A stretch of DNA of 64,000 bases. Origin: Anastatus disparis. Taxonomy: Eukaryota; Arthropoda; Insecta; Hymenoptera; Eupelmidae. The notes under the pieces were generated by a model that had not been told where the DNA came from, searched no databases, and was given only the letters and a program-made list of their open reading frames with translations. The stretch covers positions 524,001 through 588,000 of the forward strand of contig JAFFSR010000363.1 of the NCBI GenBank assembly GCA_017163975.1, in the 5' to 3' direction. Both the position numbers and the translations under genes were made by a program. Numbering within the stretch: position 1 is the first letter of the stretch; every line of letters begins with the position of its first letter. Positions 23,942 to 36,000 of this stretch are shown piece after piece.

Positions 23942-25744
23942 AGAAAAATTATGACAGAAAATTTGACGATAAGAGTAAGATTTTTAAGCATGATTATTAT
24001 AATGAAAATTTTGATTTAGACCTATCTGACAAATTGGACAAGGTAATGGATAAGCTTAATTCAGTTAAGACAGAAATGGCAAAGAACAAGAGAGACGAAA
24101 GAAAAGAGAAGAAGAGAAAAAAAAAAAAAAAAAACGCTTTGATGACTTTGATGATAAAGGAGGGAAGCGCCACGTGGGTCTTTGGCGGCCAGGCTCTGGA
24201 TGCGATGAGGGAGGAATTTGAACAGGGGAAGGAGGATGACTACAGGTAATGAGGCAGAAAGGACAGATAAATCCAAAGACAGCAAAACGACATATAAGGT
24301 AAACAATGATTTTGAAAATTATACACTTAATGCAGAAGGTTTCGGGAACTCGACAGTCTTGGACGAACACTTAGGACCGTTAAATAAATTGGAAATATCG
24401 CGTTTAATACAAATAAAGGTTGATAAAAGATTTATTAAAGAAAACGACAATATTTTAGACATTTTTTAAACAGTTGACAGAAATTATCAAAACCGGACTG
24501 ACTGGAAAAGACGGACCAGTAAAACGCTATTATAAATTAACGACTCAAATCATATTTGAAAACTTTGGATTATTTTATGTCTGAATTAAGTTCGCTGGAC
24601 TTATTGTATGTTGTAGATAGTACTATTGTAGCAAATGAAAGTTCGTGATATTTTAATAAATAGAATAGATAAAGACTATCATGCTAGAGTTATGAAAATT
24701 AAAGATTTAGTTGAATTGTTGAACAGAATTAAAGAAATTAAAGCGAAATAATTAAATTGAAGCGAGGTAAATGTATCTTCATCTAGTATTAAAAAAAATA
24801 CAACATACAGTATAATCCAGCGAAAGAAAAAGGCAGTTAATTTTATAGACAGATTTGAAGAAATAGTAAGAAGTTATAATAACATGCCAAAAGTTAAATC
24901 GTTGCCTGAAGAAGACGAAAGAGATTTCTTTTATAATGCTATCATAAGCAAAGTACATCAAGTAGAAGGAATATATTTTATGACAGAAATTGTAATGGTG
25001 AAAGGGTTATCTTATGATAAACTAAAGTTACTTATTATACAGGTTGAAAGACATCAAACGACAGCTATGACGGCCATATGAAAGGCGATACAGAAAGTGC
25101 GATGTTTTGAATGCGACAGCTATGGAAACTGTGCCAGTGACTGCCCACGACAGGTAAATAGCGTAAAGAAGTGTTTCTTTTATCAGAGATTTACTCGTGA
25201 CCATGTGATCTCAACATGTCCAAAGCGTCAGGGACACTCGAGACAGAAAGACAGAAAAAGGTATGAATCAAAATATTATAATAATAAAAGTAAAGAAAGT
25301 ACAGGTCGGACAACATTCACAAGTAAGATAGCTAATCTAATTAATAATGTCAATCGAAAACGAGCAAAATCTGTCAATAAAAGGAGACAAGAAAATTATG
25401 TAGAATATAACAGAGGAAAATATCAAATAGGAGGCAGTTTTAACCAATTAGAATCTAGAAACAAGAAGACTAATGAACCGAGTGCTGACAGTGGTGCGAC
25501 AGAACGTTTGACAAATTCAAAGTTGATTTTCAGGATATTTATTGAACAACTAGACAGAATCCAATGCGCAAATAAAGACTGCAGCCTAAATCTTAAATCT
25601 AAGAAAGAAGGAAGCGTGCAAACAAATACGACTGATGGAAAATTTATTATTTTAGACAGAGTAATCTGCATGGAAAACTTAAATGAAAATTTTTCATCCT
25701 TACCAATATATAATCAGCAATATTGGTTGATTGAATTTGAATGA
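23942..25744 (+). pseudogene. Copia gag and protease region, broken
   Basis: Gag-like text includes DLSDKLDKVMDKLNSVKTEM at about 24024-24083, continuing in other frames to 25081. The ORF at 25097-25744 has a zinc knuckle CFECDSYGNCASDCP near its start, with Asn where the family has His, and a second damaged knuckle (CFFYQRF...HVISTCP). The aspartic protease motif DSGATERLTNSK starts at 25487. Gag packages the RNA in cytoplasmic particles and the protease cleaves the polyprotein. Several in-frame stops separate the pieces, so it cannot make a normal product. Confidence 0.7.
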
Positions 25745-26001
25745 GATGCGACAGAAAATAATTTAAAACAAAGACAGGTTCTAGTATATGTAACGACAAG
25801 TAGAATGAACGAAGAACAGAATATTGAAGAAAATAATCAATTTAATAAAAAGAAAAAAAACTCAGACAGTCAAAGAAGAAAAATATTTAGATTGCAGACA
25901 GAAATATTTATAAATCACATCAGGTTAAAGTCAGTGAAGAATCTCAATGTGAGATTGAAAATACAAAAGCAACGGAGAAAATAAATACAAACAACTACGC
26001 T

Positions 26002-26229
26002 ATGTTGTGGCATTTTCGAATGGGTCATGCATCAGTTGATTATTTAAGAAAATTACAATTAAAATTTCCTAATATCAAAACTTTAAGACAGGCTGTATTT
26101 GATGATACGTTGAAAGACTGTGAAGTGTGTATGATTGCAAAGTTTAACAAATTGCCATTTAAGACAGTCAAGCATAGAACAATTGAACCTTTGCAAATAA
26201 TGAATTCAGACACAATGGGTTTTATGTAA
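26002..26229 (+). pseudogene. Copia integrase zinc-finger remnant, catalytic core missing
   Basis: LWHFRMGHASVDYLRKLQ and CEVCMIAKFNKLPFK form the gag-pre-integrase HHCC zinc domain (H-x5-H, then C-x2-C). The family continues through HSD at the first catalytic Asp; here NSDTMGFM is followed by a stop at 26227-26229. I find no DDE core downstream: the next 500 bp is spacer text with GGAGGGAGAGAAA repeated near 26392, 26468 and 26548. The core appears deleted. Confidence 0.7.
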
Positions 26230-26834
26230 ACTATAAGAAAGCAGAGATGTACGATTCAACGAAAAATTCGTCTACAAGGACAGATATGCAACAACTGATA
26301 TACAAGACTGGAAACAAATTGATGAAAAGATTCATGGTTTGTGAATTTTGTATTAGAAGACAGAGAAAATGAAACACGAATACAAAAACCGGAGGGAGAG
26401 AAAGTCAAAAGACCAGTTAGACGACCAAGAAACGAAAATAATAAGACTGATAAAAAGTAACAAGGATTGGAGGGAGAGAAAATAAAAAAAATTAGTAGGA
26501 CAATCGACAAAAGTTAAGAAAAATAGTGAATATGAAGTGCAAGAATCGGAGGGAGAGAAAACAAAACGACAGATTGAATTATAAATGGAAACACAAACAA
26601 GTACAGAAAATAAGATAAATGAAGAAACTTATGTTTTATTAGCAGAAATAAATAATGACCTGAGTACACACTTGGAAGCCATGAAGTCAAAAGATATAAA
26701 ATAAAAAAAAAAAAAAAATAAAAAAAATGGACTAAAACTATTATTAAAGAATTAAAATGTATGTATAAGAATAATGTATGAAAATAAGTTGACAGATCAA
26801 TTGTAATGAATGACAGAAAAAGATCAAACATTAT

Positions 26835-28152
26835 ACATTCAAGATGGGTATTTAAAAGACAGAAGTCAGTAAAATAAGATATAAAGCCAGACTAGTAATT
26901 CATAGTTTTAAAGACAGAAATGAGTATGATATACAAGAAACATATGTACTGGTTTCACGATTACATTTAATCAGATCTATACTGGCAATGGCAAACAAAT
27001 TGGATTTAGAAGTATGTCAGATGGATGTGAAGACAGCTTTTCTAAATGAATATTGAAACAGTGAGATATATATGGAAATACCTGAAGGGATGACTGCTTA
27101 TGAAAGGATCAAACAAAACAAGATGTGTATATTGGAAAATTCTTCATACGATTTGAAAGTCAGTCTAAAATGTTAGACAGTAAAGAAATATGGGCTTACA
27201 TCATTCAACAATGAGCCTTGTCTATTTACTCAGCAAGAAAAAGACGGATTTCTTAGCTTGATATAGTATGCAGATGACATCCTGCTAGTTTGCAACAATG
27301 TAAAGATGCTTGAAAGAATGAAGACAAATGTAAAGAAAGAATTTAAAATGACAGAAACTGGTGAGACTAAAAGTTCTTAAGGCTCAGAAATAAAATAAGA
27401 CAGAAAAAAAAAAAAAAAAAAAAAAGATACTGAGCATTAAGCAAGAACAATAAACAAAATGCTAAAGAAGTTTAGTTTGGATCAATCACCCACCCAACGA
27501 ACACCTATAATAATCAATCAGGTAGCCAATAGGAAGAGAAGACAGCGTGAAGAAAAGAAGAAACCAATGCAAGCAGGCCAGAAATTGCATATGAGGTAAA
27601 TACTCTATGCAGACACCAAATCAACTTTACTGAAAAATGACTGGTAGAAGATTGAAAGAGTATTTGAATAATTAAGAAGAACAAAAGACTTTGAACTTAG
27701 ATATAAAGGACAGAACGACTGTTTACAAGGATTTTCAGATGCAAGTTTTGACGACTGCAAAAATTCTCTTACGACCAGTAGCTTTGTGATCAAGTTTTTC
27801 GAAGACACAACATCCTGAAGAACTCACAGACAGAAATATGTTTCTATAAATGAATACGCTCAAGAATTGATATCCTTATATCAAATTTTAAAAAAAGATT
27901 GTTAAAACAAGAATTAGCTCCAATTCTATTATGGTGTGATAACAAGGCAGCAGAAGCAAGCGTTAAGACTGGAGGTGAAAACAAATTAAGACATATGACC
28001 GAAATAAAAGAACATTATGTAAAGGAATGTGTAACTAGAGGTTTAATTAATGTCAGTTGAATTTCCTCTAAAAGTCAGATAACTGATGTATTCACAAAAC
28101 CTTTGTCATTTGAATTACATGAACGACTGACCAAACAAATATTTAACGACTG
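26835..28152 (+). pseudogene. Copia reverse transcriptase and RNase H, broken
   Basis: RT similarity starts at SRWVFKRQ and changes frame at a GACAG (26858-26862) before RYKARLVIHSFKD. It continues through ANKLDLEVCQMDVKTAFLNE, has a stop, and reaches the catalytic YADD at 27267-27278 (family YVDD). RNase H pieces include GFSDASFDDCKNSLTTSSFV, RTHRQKYVSINEYAQEL and WCDNKAAEASVKTGGENK, and end with FTKPLSFELHERL. An A-rich run near 27404-27424 and at least five stops or frame shifts break it. Confidence 0.75.
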
Positions 28153-28302
28153 ATAACATTGACTGATTATATTTCTGATATGTATTTTAGTTAAGTTATT
28201 AACAAACTTTTTCTCTATATTACAGGAACTAAATGAACGATCAGAACAGAAACAATAAGAACGAGAGAGATGTTACAACTCTTTTAATTAAAATATGTAT
28301 GA

Positions 28303-28315
28303 GTGTGGGAGGGAG
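28303..28315 (+). promoter_or_regulatory. Polypurine tract before the 3' LTR
   Basis: GTGTGGGAGGGAG lies directly before the 3' LTR. The purine-only GGGAGGGAG is the expected plus-strand primer. Confidence 0.65.
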
Positions 28316-28559
28316 TGTTGAAAATATACACACTCATACTAGGTGTCGCCACCTATTGAGAATATTTTAGTAGACAGTTGAAGAGAATCAAGTTGCGTCT
28401 CGTCGTCGTTCAGTTCAGTTCAAGTCCGTCTGTTAAAGCCAGAACTTGTATTTCATTATTAGTATAGAGAGATCATTTAATTAAGTTATTCTTATATTGA
28501 TTAAATAAATACTTTTCATTTAATAAAAATTGTGCTTTGCTTTTATTAATTATTTAACA
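28316..28559 (+). repeat. 3' LTR of the copia element
   Basis: 244 bp, identical by eye to 21211-21454 and followed by AATAT, which completes the 5 bp target duplication. Confidence 0.9.
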
Positions 28560-28564
28560 AATAT

Positions 28565-29149
28565 CTAGTATCTTTAATTTATTTACACGAAATTAATATA
28601 TTTCCTTTTTTTTTCAAATATTAGTTTTATTCAAAGTATATATTTTACAATAAATTTCAATATCATTATGATAATCATAATATTATTATTTAATATATTT
28701 CATAAATAAAACGACAAAATTAAATAATATAATTTTTCCTTATTTATTAATTATTTTAATTTTAATTTTAATATATCTTAATTTTATTTTTAAGTCTTAT
28801 GGATGTATAAAATATATATCTATATTGTTTTTTATTATCCTTGACTTTTTTGCTAGTATTAAAAAAGATATATTAAAATAATTTTTACAAAATTAATAGA
28901 ATGTATTTTCATGTTTGTTTTTTTTTAAATTATCGATTATTTATTTAATAATAAATAATTTTTAATATTATTTATTAATTAAAAAAATCAATATAATATA
29001 ATACATAATGATATGAATATTATTAATTTTTTTTTGTTTCATAAAATAATTTTTTATTTATTTTTTAAACTGTAACGGTTATTTTGCCTGCTACAAAAAA
29101 AGAATTAGCTGTTAATTTAATATGAATTATAGCTAAGTCTATGAATTTT
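28565..29149. other. AT-rich stretch, no gene seen
   Basis: Low-complexity A/T sequence, very poor in G and C, with stops in every frame and no recognised repeat ends. Confidence 0.5.
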
Positions 29150-29334
29150 TAGGCACGACCGCTATACGGAAGTGCCTTATATTTTCGACATCGCGAAAAA
29201 TATAACCCTTTAAAATATATTTTTTCATGATAAAAAACTTATTTTTATAGCAAAATAAGACTATTACGAGGCTTCCTCAAAATGTATGTATGGATGTATG
29301 TGTGTGAGAAATCAAGTTTATGAATTTTCTCGAC

Positions 29335-29905
29335 AGGTTTTTATCCGATCTGAATTATTCAAACGGGAAATTGTTTCAAATAATAACACAAGTAGACGTT
29401 CCTATTTTGAAAAAAATCGTTGGAAGCGTTTTTAAATAGGCGCCTTTTAAATGGTCAAAAAAATGGATTTTTGGTAATAACTTGAAAAATACGATTTTTT
29501 TTCAAAAAGTATATTTTATAAAAGTTATAGAATATAGAAAAATAAATCTTTTTTATATTATACATTTTTCTCTAAAACTAATATTTTTCAAATTGTTCAT
29601 GAAAAATGTTGAAATTAAAGGCTTTTTAATGATAATTTGATAGATATTATTTAAAAAAATATATATATGATATTGAAAAGATGCATCTTATTATTTTCTA
29701 TAAATTTTATTTAATATACTTTTTTTTCAAAATTCGTTTTTTTCAAGTTATCACCAAAAAATCATTTTTTTAACCTCTAAAGGGATAACTGTTATAAAAC
29801 CGCTCAAACGATTTTTTTTTAAACTGCCAATATTTATTAGTATTATTGTTTTAAATCATCCTCTGCCGGAATGATTCAGATCAAATAAAAACTTAATACA
29901 AAACT
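29335..29905. repeat. Long inverted repeat within the Helitron candidate
   Basis: TTATCCGATCTGAATTATTC near 29340 pairs with text near 29870-29900. AATGGATTTTTGGTAATAAC near 29463 pairs with text near 29745. The centre is near 29610. The arms are imperfect. Confidence 0.55.
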
Positions 29906-30280
29906 TTACTTTTAAGCTACTGAACTATTTTTTTTCTTATAACTTTTGATAGATTATCCTATCCAAAACTTTAAAAAGTATACATTAATGAAAATATGTC
30001 TTTTTCACATAACATAAATTTTTTCGAAATCAATCAACCTAATTCCCAAGAAAAATTAAAATAATTATAAATTTGTTTTTTCAAATAAATACAATAAATT
30101 CAAACCTCCTGTTGAAAGATGCGGTAAAAAATACAATGAAAAAAAGAAATAAGATTAACTTTTAAGGCTTTTGCGTTTGTAAATGATTTGTTTCAATATT
30201 TTTTAAATATCAAATAGCGAGTGCGAAGCGCGAGCTTTTTCGGTCGTGCCTTATATGCAAGAAGCGGAGCTTTTTGCATG

Positions 30281-30388
30281 CCTTGCATCGCTTCGCGATG
30301 CAAGGCTCGAGGGCGTTTCAGAGCTGAGCGAAGCGAAGCTCTGAAAGGACCAAGGTGCGAGCCACAGCGGCCCTTTGGGCCGCTGTGG
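30281..30388 (+). terminator. Three GC-rich hairpins at the Helitron 3' end
   Basis: Hairpin 1, 30281-30305: 11 bp stem CCTTGCATCGC. Hairpin 2, 30316-30346: 10 bp stem TTTCAGAGCT. Hairpin 3, 30362-30388: 12 bp stem CCACAGCGGCCC. In Helitrons the last hairpin before CTRR acts as the rolling-circle stop signal; the first two are extra. Confidence 0.6.
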
Positions 30389-30396
30389 CAAGCTAG

Positions 30397-31640
30397 TGAA
30401 TATATGCGGAGTTGCTGAAAACTAAGAAATTTACTATATATTATACAATAAACTCTGATTGTGCTAGCTAATCAATCCTATTAATAAACGACAAAATCTT
30501 GTGTGATATACTTGTCGCTTGCTGCACTCACTGCGTCTCTCTTCCTCTCTTACCTGATCGAGAGACGCGTGGCCGGTAGCGCAGTTTTCCTTCGTGAGGC
30601 AGGTTCCAAAATACGTTATATTTAATTATATGATATTACGTAACTAATTAATTTACACCTGCTCACAAGGACCGCGGAGGCGTCGGAGTAAGCAGCGGGA
30701 AATATATATTTTATGTTAAATATAGTCAGGCAATATAAATTAGTTGAAAGCACGTTTTAATAGAAAACAAAACTAATTTATTACAAGAAAAATATAAATA
30801 TCAAGATAAGATATGAATTAAACAGAAATGGAATAATGTAATATATGAAAAATAATATACGCGTCTAATGAGAGAGTGAGCAAAGGGAGGGCGCGTCACA
30901 AACTAAATGATACTCGCTTATGACGCTGATCGGTTATATAACCGATGATACAATATACCTGAACAAGTATCTCTCGAGGAAGAGATACTTGGATATCGCA
31001 CAGTATAATTATACTTACAATAACGCACTGGCCAGCTTACACTAATTACCTACGTGCACGTAGACGCCGCTCGCCCATTACTGTAGCTTCTCCCCCGTAC
31101 GTAACCAATACGTAGATGCTCTAGACTAGGTCGGTGGAAGACGTCTCTTCCCGATCCTTGAATTCCGCTGAGCTCTGCTAATGTGGTTGCCTGGACGTAG
31201 ATCGATGGAATCCTATACACGCCGATCAACGTATTTGCTGGCACTTAATGGCTGACCGCTAAGACGCGCGAAAAGCGGTCAAGCAAAACTCTACAGGAAG
31301 AATTTCTGAGAGTGGCAACTTGCAAATATAATATAATACGCAAGTCGGTATAAACTCACGACTTTTAATTAAGACCATGTCTCGCTCTATCAAATGCGAA
31401 CTTAGTCTACCGTATTATATGACTACGTGGCGAAATTCTCTAATAAGCACAGCGCGGCTTCGGTTTCGTGCTAACGCAACGGTAGCCGGAAACTCTCTGA
31501 AGCGCCTCGCGGCCGACAAGCTTCTTTCTCGCGTGCCGGTCGTCAAGATACGCACTTCTTTACTCGTCTTAGACGAGATACATGACCGAGCGTCTATCCT
31601 ATTTTGATACCTAAGCGCGCAAGATTCAAACACGGTAGAA
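30397..31640. other. Unclassified region of higher GC
   Basis: Richer in GC than its surroundings, with short local palindromes such as GATCGGTTATATAACCGATG near 30929 and an AAGTATCTCTC hairpin near 30965. Short ORFs of 64-76 codons occur on both strands but show no family motif. It could be the leader or LTR of an unrecognised retroelement, or a fragment of a host gene. I do not recognise it. Confidence 0.35.
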
Positions 31641-31960
31641 TACCGTTACAAAACATTTTATTATATTTAAATTCAATTAAAAATGTATAAGTTATAATAG
31701 GATTTTATTTGATTTTTTTTAACTTTTAATGCCATTATCATAATTATAATAATATTAATTCAATTGATTAATAATCCATTCACTTCATAAATAAAATTAT
31801 AAAGTAAATATTTTATTAAATTTTATTTATTTTTTTTAAATATATCTTAATTCAATTAAGTCTTTTTGATGTATGAAATATATGTTAATTTACTGTTTTT
31901 ATTAAAGATATGTTTATTACTTTTATTGACTTATTACTTAAATATATTTCATATTATATT

Positions 31961-32777
31961 TTATAATATGAAAAAAATTATATTATTAATACGTAATAAA
32001 TATTTATAATATATTGTATTATGAGTTGTGATATAATATTCCATTATTGGATCACGTATTTCTAACTTATATTGAATAATTTTATTTGTCATATATTTAT
32101 AATAATATGTTACGTCGTCCCAATTTTCAAAATAAAGTTTCTCATTTTCAAAACCGATATAGTTATTAATTGCATTATTTAAGAGGCGGTCGGAACCAAA
32201 TCGGTGACTTAGTTCGGTGCTTGTAATAAATGCTTATAATAATTTATTCATTTATTAATATGGTAAAAATATAGTCATTTCCTCTAGTCATGTATATAAA
32301 GAATAATTTAAAATAGTTAGAGCAACAAAAATATACAAAATATTGTTATAAAGCGAAAAATGCCACCTAACAATCGACACGACAGTTTTTTGCATGCGGT
32401 ATATGTCAAGTCTGTTTAATATTTGTAATAAATGCTTATAATAATTTATTTACTTATTCATATGGTAAAAATATAGTCATTTCCTCTAGTCATGTATATA
32501 AAGAATGATTTGAAATAGTTTAAGCTATAAAAATATACAAAATATTATCGTAAAGCGAAAAATGCTGACTTGATATATACTGCAAGTCACCGATTTGGTT
32601 CCGACCGCCTCTTAATCTAGATAAATCTGTATTTCCATTTAAATTTTCCATATATTCTTCGTACTGCTCTTGAAACTGTTCAAATTCGTTTATTTGGTTA
32701 TTTAAATCATCTAATTCTTCTTGATGTTGTAAGTTTTCTAAAACGATGTATTCATTTGAAACTGGATCCCATCCCAT
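31961..32777 (-). pseudogene. Helitron-linked small ORF (127 codons), split by a MITE
   Basis: The ATG is at 32777. The frame runs through MGWDPVSNEYIVLEN to GNTDLSR, is interrupted by a 429 bp TTAA MITE (32183-32611), and resumes as LNNAINNYIGFENEKLYFEN to a stop at 31961-31963. Removing the MITE with one TTAA restores a single 127-codon frame. It is acidic, with a Glu/Gln-rich central stretch, no signal peptide and no membrane segment. It lies about 250 bp downstream of the Helitron helicase on the same strand, and a diverged but intact paralogue is at 48624-49022. I do not recognise the family; an accessory role in the Helitron is inference from position. Confidence 0.65.
32183..32611. mobile_element. 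TTAA MITE inserted in the small ORF
   Basis: Ends GAGGCGGTCGGAACC and GGTTCCGACCGCCTC, flanked by TTAA at 32179-32182 and 32612-32615. The arms extend through CAAATCGGTGACTT, and the interior holds a roughly 190 bp near-duplication (ATGCTTATAATAATTTATT at about 32229 and 32430). Confidence 0.85.
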
Positions 32778-33019
32778 TTTATAATGATTTAATTATTATT
32801 AGTATTAATTAAATTGTACTTTAAATAACTTTGTTATAATTTTTTTTATTTTATAGAATATTTGAAGTTTGTTTTTATTTTCTTTTTTATTATTTTATAT
32901 TAATTTTTTTATATAGAAAATTTAAAGTGTTTTTATTTTTTTTTATTATGTTATATCTAAAAAAACATGTTTTATTAGTATGTAAGAAATATAAATATAT
33001 TTTTAATATTAAAAAAATT

Positions 33020-36000
33020 TAAGTTATTTTTTTTTTGTTATTTCTCTAGTACTTCTTTCCATACTATATTGGTTAATTCATTTTTATTTTCTAATTCATT
33101 TTAAATATGTATTTTAGAAGGATTTTTACTTCTTGAAAGAGCAACATATAATTGTCCATGTGAAAATAAAGGTTTTTTTACGAATATTTATACGTTTTCA
33201 AAACTTTGACCTCTTGATTTATTTATAGTTATAACAAAAGCTAATACAATAGGGAATTGTTTTCTATATAAAATAAATAGCAAAGACGATGATTTATTTG
33301 TGCTTAATGTAATACGCGGTATAAAAACTTTATTTCCTTTATTTTCGCCTGTAATTATTTCAGCTTCTATATTGTATTTGAATAATCTCGTTATCTTTTA
33401 TCGTGTTCCATTGCATAATCCATCTTTTATACTTAAATTTTAATTAGCATTATTATGGCATTTATTTTTAAATTAAGTTCCTGTGAAGGTAATCCTCCTC
33501 TTATATTAATTAACATTTCTATTGGATAATTTAAATGAATAGTATCATCTGTTTGATCAACACCCTTATATGTTGCATAATTAATACTATGATATGTCAT
33601 TGTTTCATTATTAATTAAATTCAATATTTCATTAATTAGAATATTCACATCTTCATTATGTGTACTTAAAATAACATTTTTCGAAAAACAATAATTATTC
33701 TTAATGTTTTCATAAATTTTATTAAAAACATTATTAGTTTTCCATTTTTCTGGTATAATAAATGTATCAACTTTTCCTTCTCCGATATCTAATAAAAATG
33801 ATGAAAAGTTTTCATTATTAGATCTTACATTTTTTTTAATTTAAAAATATGAAACATGGGCCATAGGGTTGAATATTTTATAGTTTGTTCTATAATTGTA
33901 TTTTTATTTCCATGTTTTAATACAGGTAAAATTTGACGAAAATCTCCACATAATAATTTTTCCTCAATCCCAAAATAATAATTTTTTCTCCAAAAATTTC
34001 ATTATTATGACAAACATCTTTTAATGTTTTGTCAACTATTTCTAAAGCTTTTTTAGGAATCATTGATGCTTCGTCCCATATAATTACATTTGCTCCTCTT
34101 AATTTTTTCTAATCTGAATCAAATTTTAAAAATGCACTTTCAATGTTATTTAAATCTAACTGTAATCTAATAGTTCGGTGACTGGTTAAACCTTTTGGTA
34201 GTAAAATTGAAGCAATACCTGTCCAAGCCATTGATAAGAATTTTTTTTATTGTTATGAAATAATACATTAATGTTTTATATAAAAATGTTTTTCCAGAAC
34301 CTCCTGGTCCATCTATGAAAAAAATTTTATGATTATTATTTATTATTTGTTCAAAAATATGTTTTTTATCGTTATTGAATTGTTTATACATTTCATCAAA
34401 TTTTTTTACTAAAAATTATAATTTCATCATTAATTTCTACGTTTTCCTCAATATAGGCTTAATTTGGTTCAGGTAAACCAAAATTTTCACATGACATTTC
34501 TTCTGAATTTAATATTTGATTAATATGGGATAAAACTTTGTTTTCTTTATTTTCTATAAAATCTTCTATAAAAATTTTTTTATATTTTTCCCAAATAATG
34601 TTACCTTGAATATTTTCACATAATAAAAAACATGCAAAAAGTTTACGTAATTGTACTGGTAATAGCATGCTTCTTCAAAAATATAATAAATTTGTTTTTC
34701 GTGTTCTATTAAATTCATTGCAAGAGCAGTTTCTTTATAAGTATTATAAGTTACATTTTCATAAGTTCGTAAATTTTTAAAAGATGTTGGACTTTTTACC
34801 CTGTTTAATATTAATTGAAAAAAAAATTTTTACTATCTTTTGGTGATACTACATTTAATCTACCAATGGCTATATTTTTTCTAAGTTTTGATCTTTTAAT
34901 CCAAGATTTAGTCTTAGAATTAAAAATATAATATTGTGGGATATAAACGTATTTAATTTTTTTCGCAAAATCATCTTTTTTATTTAATTTAAACCATGCA
35001 GTCAACGTTGATTCGTATTTGTTTAATGCTGAATGTATATTATTTTCATCAAAAATTATTTTTTGTTGATTTTCTGTATGGATATTTAATCTTATTACTG
35101 TATGACTTCTACCGCATAGTGAAAATGCTTGTAATCTTCATGCGGCCTCCATTGGACTTAAATATCTTCCATCTATGTATTGAGTTATTTCATCATAAAC
35201 TTCATCGTTATTATTTTCTTCAATTTTATCTTGTTTTATTTTACAGTAAGCTTTATCTACATCTTCATAAATATAATCATAAATATATTCTATACTTTGT
35301 ATTGACATACAAAGTTCAGTATTGATATGAGCATTATATTTTGCTAACAAAAAACTGTTGTAAGGAACTACCATAGAATTATCAACTTGTATAATTTTTT
35401 TATTATTTTTTAAATTATACGTATGATTATCTAAAATATTATTTCTTCTTTTGTATTGTGGATATATGTTTTCTTCAACTATTGTAATTTCATTAAATGA
35501 TTTTGGGAATTTTTTTTTACATTTAGTTTTATTTTTTTCGTAACAAGGTGATTTATCTGCATGTGGTCCATGTAGCATGTGTTTAATTACTAATTTTTGT
35601 AAATATTTATTTTCTGATGAAGATATTTCTGCTGAAATATATTTATCAATATTTTCTGGAGTTAATATTTTATGATTATGATGTAATGTTATAATAATAT
35701 GCGCGTGAGGTAACCCTCTTTTTTGAAATTCAATCGAAAATACATAAGCTATAACAGGACCAAAAATTTCGTTGTTTATAATAGCATTCAATAACTTTTG
35801 AAATTTTACATAAAATAATCTTACTGTGATATTTGGTATATCATTGGGAGTTGTCGCTTCTGGAAATTTTTTTAAAATTTCTTTCAATTCTTTCTATTTA
35901 CGATTACACGTCATTGTTATAAATAAGTCTGGTTTTCCTACTGTTTTTATTATTGCCATGGCATCTTGATAATATTGCTGCATATATCTTGGACTACCAA

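Larger units (their letters stand above)
21211..28559 (+). mobile_element. Copia-superfamily LTR retrotransposon, defective
   Basis: Two 244 bp LTRs (21211-21454 and 28316-28559), beginning TGTTG and ending AACA, are flanked by the 5 bp duplication AATAT (21206-21210 and 28560-28564). A primer-binding site, polypurine tract and the domain order zinc knuckle, protease, integrase zinc finger, reverse transcriptase, RNase H are visible. This order (integrase before RT) defines copia. The internal 6.9 kb is full of stops and frame changes and lacks the integrase catalytic core, although the LTRs look identical. It has a long 2.4 kb leader before the gag-like part. Confidence 0.9.
29150..30396 (+). 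mobile_element. Probable non-autonomous Helitron, 3' part defined
   Basis: The right end has the Helitron signature: a perfect 12 bp stem hairpin at 30362-30388 (CCACAGCGGCCC, loop TTT, complement), four bases, then CTAG (30393-30396) followed by T. Two more hairpins precede it at 30281-30305 and 30316-30346. The sharp GC-rich 180 bp tail against an AT-rich body fits. The 5' end (TC) is not identified; 29150 is chosen because GGCACGACCG there is inverted near 30240. The body contains a foldback at about 29335-29905. No Rep-helicase is encoded, so any mobility would be in trans. The 65-codon ORF at 30221 is a hairpin artefact. Confidence 0.55.

Noticed and set aside
24061..24370. Minus-strand ORFs of 81 and 101 codons
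   Set aside because: They lie antisense to the purine-rich copia gag region, and their Phe/Ser/Leu content reflects the complement of poly-purine sequence.
30397..31640. A host gene in the higher-GC block
   Set aside because: Only short ORFs on both strands, no splice-consistent chain and no recognised motif.
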